Shown piece after piece: positions 25,625 to 33,659 of a stretch of DNA of 64,000 nt. Origin of the DNA: DASZWJ01 sp963813895. GTDB lineage: Bacteria; Pseudomonadota; Gammaproteobacteria; JAURND01. The stretch's first letter is position 1. Each line of letters starts with the position of its first letter. The notes below the pieces were generated by a model. That model did no database searches, had not been told where the DNA came from, and worked only from the letters and a program-made list of their open reading frames with translations. The stretch covers positions 592,645-656,644 of the forward strand of contig CAWFAS010000004.1 in NCBI GenBank assembly GCA_963813895.1. The letters run 5' to 3'. The position numbers and the translations under genes were made by a program.

Positions 25625-26641
25625 TTAATTTGGAAAGAGATGCGTTATTGAGTTAAGTAAACGCGGATACAACTCTATTAATTTTGAACCTACTACTAAA
25701 CTACGATTTATTTCATTGATAGCAGCATCTTTTTTATCAGAGGTGTCAGCACTACAGGCCAATTCAATATTATAAAGTAACCAAAATATGACATTTCCAT
25801 AACCCGCGCTCAATGCAGCATCAATATGATTTTTTTCCAACGGTCCGCCAAAATTAATATATGTTTGCAACATTCTCATGCACAAAGGTAAAGAAAAAAG
25901 ATCAGTACCAAATCCACTCCAAGCCAAACATGCTCGAATTGCTTCTCTTGATGGATTCATGTTTTTTACTGCCTCCCAGTCAATTAAAAATGGCTGATCT
26001 GGTTCTTGCCAGATCACATTATGCGGAAAGACATCGCCATGAGTAATAACCGTTTTTTCCTTGAGTATAGGAGTAACAGACAAATAATGCTCATTCATCG
26101 ATAAAATCATGTTCTGATTTTTTATCAAATCTGTGGAGGCTGATATTCCACATGAAATAGCCCTCTCAATACTAGCAACAATTTTTTCGTTGGTGTGTAT
26201 ATCTAATTTTACCTCAACCTCAGGAACCTTTAAATTTATGCTATGAATTTTTGCTAATATTTCCGCGATTTTTACCGAGTGTTTTTCAGAAGTTTGACTT
26301 CCATGTTGCATATATCCTTCTATCCAGGGAAAGACTAAATATGCTATATTTTCTAAGACAATGACGTATTTATCATCATTTTTTATGGCATGCACAGCAG
26401 GAATGTCCAGCTGTGCAAAGCGAAATGCAATCGACTCGCACAATTCATACCTGGCAATATTTTTTTTATTATTCACATCAATTGCTGGGTCGAGCTGTTT
26501 TATAAAAAAAGTTCCCTTATCAAATTTTACTTCCCAGCACAAATGGCCGCCTCCAGGCCCCCCAGGAATTTGTTGAGCCGGTTCAGCGGTTAAATTAAAT
26601 TGCAACTGATTAGCAATAATTTTCAAATGTTGTATGTTCAT
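25625..26641 (-). CDS. Aminoglycoside phosphotransferase family protein
   Basis: The 338-aa protein has an APH-type kinase fold: a Gly-rich segment GGPGGGHLCWEV, lysine strand FIKQL, catalytic VITHGDVFPHNVIW and metal-binding FLIDWEAV. It is the third APH-like protein in the window and is only distantly related to the others. The substrate is unknown (aminoglycosides, choline or homoserine are possible). It is on the same strand as the SDR gene upstream, 63 bp away. Confidence 0.75.
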   Translation of the reverse strand: MNIQHLKIIANQLQFNLTAEPAQQIPGGPGGGHLCWEVKFDKGTFFIKQLDPAIDVNNKKNIARYELCESIAFRFAQLDIPAVHAIKNDDKYVIVLENIAYLVFPWIEGYMQHGSQTSEKHSVKIAEILAKIHSINLKVPEVEVKLDIHTNEKIVASIERAISCGISASTDLIKNQNMILSMNEHYLSVTPILKEKTVITHGDVFPHNVIWQEPDQPFLIDWEAVKNMNPSREAIRACLAWSGFGTDLFSLPLCMRMLQTYINFGGPLEKNHIDAALSAGYGNVIFWLLYNIELACSADTSDKKDAAINEINRSLVVGSKLIELYPRLLNSITHLFPN

Positions 26642-26704
26642 TGTAATCTTTATTTATTTAAAGCGCGCTCAATCCTAAATTTGATCAGACAAAACAATTT
26701 CATC

Positions 26705-27442
26705 TCAAACGGTTGAAAACCCACCGTCTACTACAACAATCTCGCCATTAATATAATTTGATTTAATTAAAGCTATGGCAATTTGCGCAATGTCTTCAGG
26801 ATCACCGGTACGTTTTAGAGGGGTGCGTTCAGTGAACTTATCAATGGCAGCCTTAAAATCTTGTGTGCGTGGTGTTTTAATCAATCCGGGAGCAATGGCG
26901 TTTACTCGGATTTCTGGGCCTAATTCTTTCGCCAGTAATTTAGTCATATGATTTATGCCTGCTTTGCAAACAGCATAAGGCATAGCGCTTGTCGCTGCCG
27001 CAGCATCCGTTCCTGCGACCGATGTAATATTAATAATCACACCATCTTGAGATTGTTTTAGATACGGGATGGCATAACGTGTTAAACACCAAGTGCCTAC
27101 CACATTGGTATTGAGCATGCGAGAAAAAATCTCATTGCTGACATCTGCAAGATGATTGCTTGGCAATCGACCTACAGCACCTGCATTATTAATCAAAAAA
27201 TCTAGCCGCCCATAATGTTGAATGGTTGTACTAATCAGACGTTCACAATCCGCTTCCACACCAATATCAGCTGAACAATAAGCACCCTGCAATTCGCGAG
27301 CCAATTTTTGGCCTTTTTCTTGCGACGTTACTGAATTAATCATCACTTGGGTGCCTTCTTGGCTGAGAAGTCGCGCAATTGCTTCACCTATGCCACTGGT
27401 AGAACCTGTTACAATGGCTACTTTCTGATTCAATGTGGTCAT
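26705..27442 (-). CDS. Short-chain dehydrogenase/reductase
   Basis: The 245-aa protein (start at 27442, GGGAAA upstream) is a classical SDR: cofactor loop TGSTSGIG, NNAG, catalytic Ser in INITSVAG and YAVCK. The C-terminal VVDGGFSTV and the NAIAPGLIKT loop are typical of FabG-like enzymes. It uses NAD(P)H on a carbonyl or alcohol that cannot be named. It is 25 bp downstream of the antitoxin gene. Confidence 0.85.
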   Translation of the reverse strand: MTTLNQKVAIVTGSTSGIGEAIARLLSQEGTQVMINSVTSQEKGQKLARELQGAYCSADIGVEADCERLISTTIQHYGRLDFLINNAGAVGRLPSNHLADVSNEIFSRMLNTNVVGTWCLTRYAIPYLKQSQDGVIINITSVAGTDAAAATSAMPYAVCKAGINHMTKLLAKELGPEIRVNAIAPGLIKTPRTQDFKAAIDKFTERTPLKRTGDPEDIAQIAIALIKSNYINGEIVVVDGGFSTV

Positions 27443-27467
27443 GCTATTTCCCGTATTTAATTCAAGT

Positions 27468-27782
27468 TTAGGCGGCCTTTTTGACACTTCGGAATGCTTT
27501 TAAAAATGCTTCCGGCACTTTTTTTGCTATTAGTAATAAACTTTTTGCAGAACCATGTGGTTCGCGTCTGCCTTGTTCCCAGTTGCGCAAAGTGGCTACA
27601 CTTACACCCATAAACGCAGCAAAAGCCTGCTGGCTAAGCCCTAGCTTGTGGCGAATTTTCGCCACATCTCCCGCTGTTGGCAAAACAAGACGAGTCTCTT
27701 TTAATTTCTTTTCGCCTTTCTGCCATGCTTTGATTTCTTCAAGGCCCGATAATATTTCTTGGCCGATATCTCTGTCTTTCAT
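27468..27782 (-). CDS. HigA-like antitoxin (XRE family)
   Basis: The 104-aa protein carries an XRE helix-turn-helix (GLSQQAFAAFMGVSVATLRN at about 48-67) after a ~35-residue N-terminal helix that fits a toxin-neutralising role. It overlaps the toxin gene by 4 bp in toxin-first order, as in higBA systems. It should bind the toxin and repress the operon. Confidence 0.85.
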   Translation of the reverse strand: MKDRDIGQEILSGLEEIKAWQKGEKKLKETRLVLPTAGDVAKIRHKLGLSQQAFAAFMGVSVATLRNWEQGRREPHGSAKSLLLIAKKVPEAFLKAFRSVKKAA

Positions 27783-28114
27783 TTGAGTGCCTCCAAAGAT
27801 TTAGCAATGCGCGCTAATGTTTTGGTATCAATGTTTTCACGCTCTGATTTGCTATACATGGTTAACATATAAATTTGATCTCGCGCTTTAGCCCAATAGT
27901 AGATAACCCGAACACCGCCTGATTTCCCCATGCCTTGACGAGCCCAACGGAGCTTACGAATACCGCCACTAGCTGTAATAATTTTTCCTGCTTCGGGATG
28001 CTCCATCAAATAATATTGCATCTCCCGGTACTCTTCATCGTCCAAATATTCCTTTAACAGCTGGCTAAAATGCGAAGTTTCCACAAATACTAGATATTGT
28101 ATATTATACGCCAT
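27779..28114 (-). CDS. HigB/RelE-like toxin
   Basis: The 111-aa protein has the RelE-superfamily core IRKLRWARQGMGKSGGVRVI and DQIYMLTMYSKSERENI. Such toxins cut mRNA at the ribosome. The ATG at 28114 has a GGAGAG site about 8 bases upstream. With the adjacent antitoxin it probably stabilises the island, since the integrase is only 105 bp upstream. Confidence 0.8.
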   Translation of the reverse strand: MAYNIQYLVFVETSHFSQLLKEYLDDEEYREMQYYLMEHPEAGKIITASGGIRKLRWARQGMGKSGGVRVIYYWAKARDQIYMLTMYSKSERENIDTKTLARIAKSLEALK

Positions 28115-28219
28115 TGACGCACTCTCCGCAAGCCGGCAACCATTTGCCTGCTAGCAATTTTTAATATATGAAAGAAAATCTTTATTCCAGACTGGTCATT
28201 TTGGCCTATAAAGCTAATT

Positions 28220-29428
28220 TTAAGCATATTCCGCAACTTTTTGAGGCATTGATTGGCACAAATAGTCTGAAATCATCTGCATAGGTTTACGAAGACGTTC
28301 CACATCGATAATAATATAATCCATCGTTATATCGCCTTTTGATTTGTGATTCAATAAGCGTTTTAGTGCATAAGCAGATATCTCCAAGCTTTCAGCAATC
28401 GTAATAAAAGTCCGGCGTAAATCATGCACGGTAAACTTAATATTTGTTTCCTGGATTACTTTATCCATTTGTTTGCGTGGTTCTGTCAGAAAACCACCTT
28501 GTCCCTCGCCTGGAAATACGTAAGGGCTATTACTCATCTGTTTTCGATTCAGCAACAATGTATAAAGAAAATCTGAAAGCGGCAATACATGGGGATGGCG
28601 ATTTTTCGGATCAGGAATAGTTAAGATTTTTTCAATTAAGTCTATTTGATCCCACGTTAACTGCGCGGCTTCATTACGACGAAGGCCAGTAAATAAGATA
28701 AGCAATAAATAATCCCGTATAATGGAATTCTCTAATCCTAAAATACTAGGAAACCAAGCCTCTAACTGATGTCGCTTGATATACGTTTTTCTAGGTTGTG
28801 ATGGGAACCAGGCATGGGTTAGTGTCAAGATATGAACTGGATTTTCAGAAATTAATGGCTTTTTTTGAGCATCCCGATACTTTACAATTGAAAAATTAAA
28901 TAGCGCCCTTAATACTCTCATAGCTAAATTAGCATAATCTTCACCATGTTTTTCGGCCAAACCCTTATGACGTTTTTCTACTTCTTCTCGGTCGATGGTC
29001 AATAAAGATTTAGTTTGCCAATCCCCAAATGCAACATTCATGACGCGAGCGTAATCGTATAGGGTTTTCTTCTTCAGGGATTTCCTGGTGGTCTTGTATT
29101 CTTCAAATACCTCATTTAAGGAAATGGCTTTAACCCTGGACTCTTCTTTTTCAGAAATAGGGTCAATCCCAGTAGCAATTTTACCCAGCACCTTTTGTGC
29201 TTCTTTCCTGGCCATTTCTACTGTCAGCGCAGGGTAATGTCCCAAGGTGATCCTTCGCAGCTTGCCCTGGATGCCTTTTTCAACAAAGAAGGCTTTGGTG
29301 CCCCCGGAAGTAATTCGCAGCCCGAATCCTTTTAGGGTATCATCGTAGTACCTTTTCTGGTTGGTTTGACCCTGAGCCTTAAAAGGGGGTATAGGCAGCT
29401 TATCTACTGTAGATTTGGTCAGACGCAT
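28220..29428 (-). CDS. P4-type tyrosine integrase (DUF4102)
   Basis: The 402-aa protein begins with the DUF4102 arm-binding domain (LKGFGLRITSGGTKAFF, RRITLGHYPALTVEMARKEA) and has the catalytic set: Arg in FTGLRRNEAAQLTW, HDLRRTF, the LNHKS His and Tyr in MDYII. The start at 29428 is chosen for its AAGGAG site; 29455 is possible. It starts 157 bp from the 47-bp tRNA-Thr repeat at 29585, so it is probably the integrase for the element to the left. Confidence 0.85.
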   Translation of the reverse strand: MRLTKSTVDKLPIPPFKAQGQTNQKRYYDDTLKGFGLRITSGGTKAFFVEKGIQGKLRRITLGHYPALTVEMARKEAQKVLGKIATGIDPISEKEESRVKAISLNEVFEEYKTTRKSLKKKTLYDYARVMNVAFGDWQTKSLLTIDREEVEKRHKGLAEKHGEDYANLAMRVLRALFNFSIVKYRDAQKKPLISENPVHILTLTHAWFPSQPRKTYIKRHQLEAWFPSILGLENSIIRDYLLLILFTGLRRNEAAQLTWDQIDLIEKILTIPDPKNRHPHVLPLSDFLYTLLLNRKQMSNSPYVFPGEGQGGFLTEPRKQMDKVIQETNIKFTVHDLRRTFITIAESLEISAYALKRLLNHKSKGDITMDYIIIDVERLRKPMQMISDYLCQSMPQKVAEYA

Positions 29429-29584
29429 ATTTGCAGCTCCTTTTGTGTCGAACATGTGTCGAAGATTCAGTTACAAAAGTCTACAAGATAGCGCCAAACA
29501 AAACAATACTAACGTGCTGATTACATTGGTTTTTTACAAGAGATTACAAGAAGTTAAAAAGTGCTCCAAGTGGTATTTTTTTAA

Positions 29585-29631
29585 TTCGTAATCAGTAGGT
29601 CGGAGGTTCGACTCCTCTTTTCGGCACCATT
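29585..29631 (+). repeat. att repeat: 3' end of tRNA-Thr(CGT), left copy
   Basis: These 47 bp are identical to 40757-40803. They match a tRNA-Thr 3' half: the anticodon loop with CGT, a full T-arm with TTCGACT loop, the acceptor strand TTTCGGC and ACCA. No 5' half lies before it. It marks a recombination junction where an island joined the tRNA gene. Confidence 0.8.
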
Positions 29632-30273
29632 AAAAGTTATTAAAATCAATAAGATATGGTTACGCATCCAGCCCATATCATCATAAGCTATTTTAATTTG
29701 TGTAATTTTGGTGTAACTATAACACCATATTCTTTAAATGGAGCCCTTGGGTCTGTCTTTCGGGGCTTTTCCGCTTTAGGGGCATTTCGTCGTCCATGAA
29801 ATACTTGCATTCAATCGATAACTAAAAATTTCAAACACCTTGTCTTTGCGGAGAGCTTTGTCGTGCCGTTCTCAAGAAAATGCTAACTTAAATACTTACT
29901 AACCCCCTACAATTTAGCGGCTTTTAAACAGCATCTATGCCACACACCATTGAACTCCATGCCACACTTCGCACTTTCTTTCTTTTTGCCTGTCTATCAT
30001 CTTAAATCTTGAGCATGGCGCATCCGCCAGAGAGGCCTAGTTAGGGATAACAGTATACTCATAGTTATTGAACTATGAGGTCTGGCAGGTTTTAAGAAGC
30101 TTTGTGCCAACCTTGTTATCTTTTTGCATATGGGAACTTTGAGTATTTAGCACTCGGGAACGCAGAATCATATTATTCGCCACAATAATTTTCTATGTTT
30201 TCTATATTATTCTCTTGATTTCCATTTTTCCATGTGGTAAAAATGCTTTTCCATTTCGCCGCGAGTTTCAAAG
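29632..30273. other. Gene-free stretch at the left end of the 11-kb island
   Basis: No gene of reasonable quality was found in these 640 bp. It contains TGGTGT/ACACCA near 29713-29731, and a perfect 9-bp hairpin at 30058-30079 (CTCATAGTT and AACTATGAG) nested inside GCCAGA/TCTGGC. It may hold the att arm sites or a structured RNA. Confidence 0.4.
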
Positions 30274-30684
30274 ATGAATGATTTTAATGCTATTGAGAAA
30301 GAGCATAAAAAATTGACAGATAAAATAGAGGCTATCAATCAGCAAATTGCTACCCTCACTGCGCAGAGAAATGATCTAAATAATCAAATGATTGGCGTGC
30401 AATTGGCGCTCAAACATCTTAAAAAGCCAACTCGCGCTTCTATTCCGCCTAAGATATCAGAGCCACGTCCGGATTCAGATATTTCAAAGGTGCTAAATCT
30501 CTTGCGAGAATCAGATAAACCATTACATATAGACGAAATTCTAAAGAAATTAGAATATGAACATGACAAAAGGAAAAAAGTTTCTCTGGTAGGCTCATTA
30601 ACGTCTTATATAAGAAATGGACGTTTTTTTAAACGGTATGGGCCCAATGTATTTGGATTACTAAAAGAGAATTTTGATGAGTAG
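30274..30684 (+). CDS. Coiled-coil protein with HARE-HTH-like winged helix
   Basis: The 136-aa protein has an N-terminal coiled coil (about 5-48) and a C-terminal domain (about 70-133) that resembles HARE-HTH/RpoE-delta winged helices: VLNLLRESDKPLHIDEILKK, GSLTSYIRNGRFFKR and NVFGLL. Such domains bind DNA and are common next to defence and recombination genes. It may regulate the island. No clear partner is adjacent. Confidence 0.6.
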   Translation: MNDFNAIEKEHKKLTDKIEAINQQIATLTAQRNDLNNQMIGVQLALKHLKKPTRASIPPKISEPRPDSDISKVLNLLRESDKPLHIDEILKKLEYEHDKRKKVSLVGSLTSYIRNGRFFKRYGPNVFGLLKENFDE

Positions 30685-30701
30685 AATAACAATTTTAAGG
30701 T

Positions 30702-30731
30702 TGCTGTAAGGCGCGGTAACGCCTTACAGCA
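30702..30731. terminator. Hairpin after the HARE-HTH gene
   Basis: A perfect 12-bp stem (30702-30713 and 30720-30731, 6-base loop) lies 18 bp after the gene ends. There is no T-tract, so it may stop transcription only weakly or protect the RNA end. Confidence 0.45.
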
Positions 30732-30834
30732 TATAGCAAAAAAACAATAAAGAAGCCCTAGAGCGATTCTTATTGTTTCTTGATAAGCTATAGTAGAAAC
30801 ACTACATTTCCAATTATAGCCCGAATTTCCAGGG

Positions 30835-30851
30835 TTGTACACTATGTACAA
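30835..30851. promoter_or_regulatory. Operator-like palindrome upstream of a 31-aa gene
   Basis: TTGTACA and TGTACAA form an inverted repeat around CTA, 59 bp before the 31-codon ORF at 30910. It may be a regulator site for that gene. Confidence 0.4.
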
Positions 30852-30909
30852 TTTCTCTGGAACCCTTCACAAGTTTCCTAATGTCGCTCTAATTATTAAG
30901 GAGCGTATT

Positions 30910-31005
30910 ATGACTAGTACAGTCTATGTACGCGCTTATACTCGGCTGCGATATTTGCAGATTGAGCATGTGCGCGCTCATTTTAGACGATTCCCTAATC
31001 GTTAA
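30910..31005 (+). CDS. 31-aa Arg-rich small protein
   Basis: The ORF (MTSTVYVRAYTRLRYLQIEH and 11 more residues) has a full AAGGAG site six bases before ATG and is followed 6 bp later by a very strong hairpin. The motif VRAYTR is echoed as VRAHFR, so it looks like a short repeat protein with eight Arg. No function is known to me. Its operator-like palindrome upstream and terminator downstream suggest a real unit. Confidence 0.5.
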   Translation: MTSTVYVRAYTRLRYLQIEHVRAHFRRFPNR

Positions 31006-31010
31006 CAAAA

Positions 31011-31046
31011 AAACAGAGCCAAACTTTTATAAGTTTGGCTCTGTTT
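31011..31046. terminator. Strong hairpin terminator between the 31-aa gene and the integrase
   Basis: A perfect 16-bp inverted repeat (31011-31026, 31031-31046; TTAT loop) is followed on the minus strand by a run of seven T. It ends the convergent integrase gene and probably the 31-aa gene too. Confidence 0.8.
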
Positions 31047-31076
31047 CAAATTGAAATAAAATAGAATTAATAGAAA

Positions 31077-32210
31077 TTATAAATGATAGCGTTCTTGTAG
31101 TTTATCCATCGCCGACTGAATATGTGCCCCATTCTGATGACTATATCGCTCCACCATCTGTAAAGTCTTATGGCCGGAAATTCTCTTTACCGTTGGCAAA
31201 TCGACTCCAGCTTGTACTAAATGAGTAATAGCCGTGTGCCTCAAGGTATGGCGAACAATTTGTTTCGGGTCTAATCCAGCAGCTACAATCACTCGTCGGA
31301 ATGGTTTTTCAATACTGTTGGTATGTCCTTTTTTAGAAGTTTTAGAATCGAACAGCCATTCTTGCTCAGGATTGGCATTCTGAATATAGCCAGCTAGTAT
31401 TTTAGCTAAATGGTTAGTGATAGGCTGCTGGCGACCACCAGCTTTGGCGTGAGGAATGAGAATGATTAAGCGTTCTAAATCGATATGCTCTAACCTGATA
31501 GATAAAATTTCCATTCGGCGCATAGCGGTTTCTAAGCCAATTGCCATAAACAGATAAATTTGAGGATTTGGGTCTTGTTTGGCTACTGCTAATACCTTAT
31601 TGACCTGCTCTGTGGTCAAGTAAGTAATCTTACTTTGATCTTCTTTAAAGCGTTTTATATTCGCTGGCTTTTTCTCCAGCCATTCCCATTCTAAAGCCTT
31701 CGTGAACAAATGAGATAAAGTAGCTAATTCTCGGTTTATTGTGGTTGGCTTAACATTTTGTTCTTTACGGAGTTTTTTGTAACACTCAACATCATGGCTG
31801 CTAATCTTAGTTAAAATTTTATCATTGAAAAAAGGAACGAGGTGCATACGCAGCTGATATCTTTTTGAGTGTAAATTCTTTCCACCCTCTTCTTCTTGTT
31901 TAATTAAATACTTTTCGGCGGCTTCTTTAAAATTAACACAGATTTTACGACCTTTAGGCAAATTTAATCTTCCTAACTTGGCATCTTGCCTAATTTTCTC
32001 GATAAATTCTTCTGCCTGTGTACGTGTTGTACCATCAGACTCCCGGCCAATAACCCGGTGAATTCTTTGCCCATCTACCATAATGTTTACAGAATAAATC
32101 CCATCACCATTGGCTAAGCGCTCAAAACTGATGCCATGCTCAGTAAGTTTCTGACCGGGAGCTAACTTGCGCAGTTCAGTACGCACTAATTTATTGAACT
32201 TTAATGCCAT
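31077..32210 (-). CDS. Tyrosine recombinase/integrase of the 11-kb island
   Basis: The 377-aa protein has an N-terminal SAM-like domain and a C-terminal catalytic domain with Arg in ETAMRRMEIL, HTLRHTAI, GHKTLQ and Tyr in MVERYSH. It differs from the 28220 integrase and lacks the DUF4102 arm domain. It is the only intact recombinase between the two tRNA-Thr repeats, so it is the probable integrase of this island. A RHH-like gene follows upstream on the same strand. Confidence 0.85.
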   Translation of the reverse strand: MALKFNKLVRTELRKLAPGQKLTEHGISFERLANGDGIYSVNIMVDGQRIHRVIGRESDGTTRTQAEEFIEKIRQDAKLGRLNLPKGRKICVNFKEAAEKYLIKQEEEGGKNLHSKRYQLRMHLVPFFNDKILTKISSHDVECYKKLRKEQNVKPTTINRELATLSHLFTKALEWEWLEKKPANIKRFKEDQSKITYLTTEQVNKVLAVAKQDPNPQIYLFMAIGLETAMRRMEILSIRLEHIDLERLIILIPHAKAGGRQQPITNHLAKILAGYIQNANPEQEWLFDSKTSKKGHTNSIEKPFRRVIVAAGLDPKQIVRHTLRHTAITHLVQAGVDLPTVKRISGHKTLQMVERYSHQNGAHIQSAMDKLQERYHL

Positions 32211-32237
32211 AAGATTTCCTCACTATTATTAATGGTT

Positions 32238-32921
32238 TTACGATTGTTTGGTTTTACGCTGCACTTCAACAACTTCTGGATAATATTCAGGTTTTTTGAC
32301 TTTTTTACCCATGCCGCTTACCGAGTCCCATAATTTACTGGCCGGTTTATTTCCTGCTGCAATTTCGTTAAGTAAAGACCAATACTGATGCAATCGCTCG
32401 CTGATTACTCCTGAATATTCTGTTACCGGAAACCAGCGTTTACCAACTACTTTGCCTTTCTCATTTTTCACATCAATCTGAAAATGCTGCCAGAAATATT
32501 CGCAGGTGCGGATTAATGTCCATAACTTTTCTTCATAATCACTCAATAAATCCGGCGCACAAAGCGCGAAGGCTACAAAACGATCTGCTTCCTCTGGCTC
32601 CCACATCTGCCGAACCGCTTTTTCTACGGTAGTGCGCACCCGCGGTGAATTGGCAGGTAATATAAATGATCCATGCGCCTGATCGCGAGGAATAATTTTA
32701 ATTTCGCTATCCTTTGCTGCTTTTTCAATTAAGCCTTCAATAAAGCTGGAAACGGTGCGTCGTTCCAGGCGTGCCATTAATTCTACAGTAAACCGTAGTT
32801 TTGGATTTAAACGTGCTTGCAGTATTTCGCTACGATTCAGTTTGCCACCAGCACCTTTTTTCTTGATTAAGTTTGTTGTAGTTTTTTTATTATTCATTAA
32901 ATTATCTCTACGTTTATCCAT
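32238..32921 (-). CDS. Island protein with N-terminal ribbon-helix-helix-like segment
   Basis: The 227-aa protein begins basic and has a RHH-like segment (SEILQARLNPKLRFTVELMA then SSFIEGLIEKAAK) followed by about 140 residues of unknown fold with many Trp and Tyr. It is 27 bp upstream of the integrase on the same strand, so it may help control excision or act as an accessory DNA-binding protein. I do not recognise the C-terminal part. Start could be 32921 or 32897. Confidence 0.55.
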   Translation of the reverse strand: MDKRRDNLMNNKKTTTNLIKKKGAGGKLNRSEILQARLNPKLRFTVELMARLERRTVSSFIEGLIEKAAKDSEIKIIPRDQAHGSFILPANSPRVRTTVEKAVRQMWEPEEADRFVAFALCAPDLLSDYEEKLWTLIRTCEYFWQHFQIDVKNEKGKVVGKRWFPVTEYSGVISERLHQYWSLLNEIAAGNKPASKLWDSVSGMGKKVKKPEYYPEVVEVQRKTKQS

Positions 32922-33054
32922 GTTTATATCAGCTATCAGAACAATTGTTCTGACTTATTCTAAATTGCGTTGTAGTATTTTACAATACGGTATTCATCAA
33001 TTATCCTGATGCAGATCACAGCTTAATTATTTATCTATTGAAGGAGATATTTTT

Positions 33055-33327
33055 ATGATGAGTACTAACACGGAAACTTTCAAGATCGAAATGTACCCGG
33101 ATGGTCGGCTGGATGTTAAAAATGCCGCCCTCTATACCGGCTATTCTGTAAAAACCTTAGCGATGAAACGTTGCAGGGGCGATGGCCCACGATTTATCAA
33201 AATGGGATACATCTATTATTTTCGTGCTGACCTGGATGCCTGGATAGATGCTCAGGGTAAACAGACCAGCACTGCTCAGCAGTTACACAAGCGTCAACTG
33301 AATATCGTCACTGTGGGAGAAAAATAA
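33055..33327 (+). CDS. AlpA-like helix-turn-helix regulator
   Basis: The 90-aa protein has a short winged helix: VKNAALYTGYSVKTLAMKR and GPRFIKMGYIYYFRADLDAW, the layout of AlpA/Xis family proteins. It is preceded by AAGGAGA. It begins a plus-strand operon with the 110-aa protein and DUF3987 (overlaps of 1 and 29 bp) and is divergent from the RHH and integrase genes, as in satellite-type islands. It may activate them. Confidence 0.75.
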   Translation: MMSTNTETFKIEMYPDGRLDVKNAALYTGYSVKTLAMKRCRGDGPRFIKMGYIYYFRADLDAWIDAQGKQTSTAQQLHKRQLNIVTVGEK

Positions 33328-33659
33328 TGGCAGCGCAGAAAGTATTTTTATCTCCACTTCACAATCCCGCACTCAAATGGGGTGATCCTGTTTTCCTGGC
33401 AGTCGATTGGCCAAGCTGGCATTGCATCCATCGATTAAAAGGCCGCTGCCGATATTACTCAGAAGTATCTGCAGATTTCAGCTTTTGTTTCCAACGTGAA
33501 GTATGGGTGTTGTATGCCAAGCGTGCTTATTTTTCTCGTGCGCTTCATCTGGGATATGCGGTACAAGCACATAATGCTGAAAAAATTCTGCTGATCTTAC
33601 TGACTGATTCTCTGATACAAGGAAATAGATATGCTGGACATGCCTGCAACACTCATTGA
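33327..33659 (+). CDS. Small island protein of unknown function
   Basis: The 110-aa protein has no family I know. It is rich in Cys, His, Tyr and Trp (PSWHCIHRLKGRCRYYSE, SFCFQREVWVLYAKRAYF). It overlaps the AlpA-like gene by 1 bp (TAATG) and DUF3987 by 29 bp, so it is translated with them. Such small proteins often sit in this place in islands with DUF3987. Confidence 0.55.
   Translation: MAAQKVFLSPLHNPALKWGDPVFLAVDWPSWHCIHRLKGRCRYYSEVSADFSFCFQREVWVLYAKRAYFSRALHLGYAVQAHNAEKILLILLTDSLIQGNRYAGHACNTH

Noticed and set aside
28103..28131. TTGCGG-17-TATAAT promoter overlapping the toxin start
   Set aside because: The -10 would lie inside the start of the toxin gene, while its ATG at 28114 has a good GGAGAG site. 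It is probably chance.
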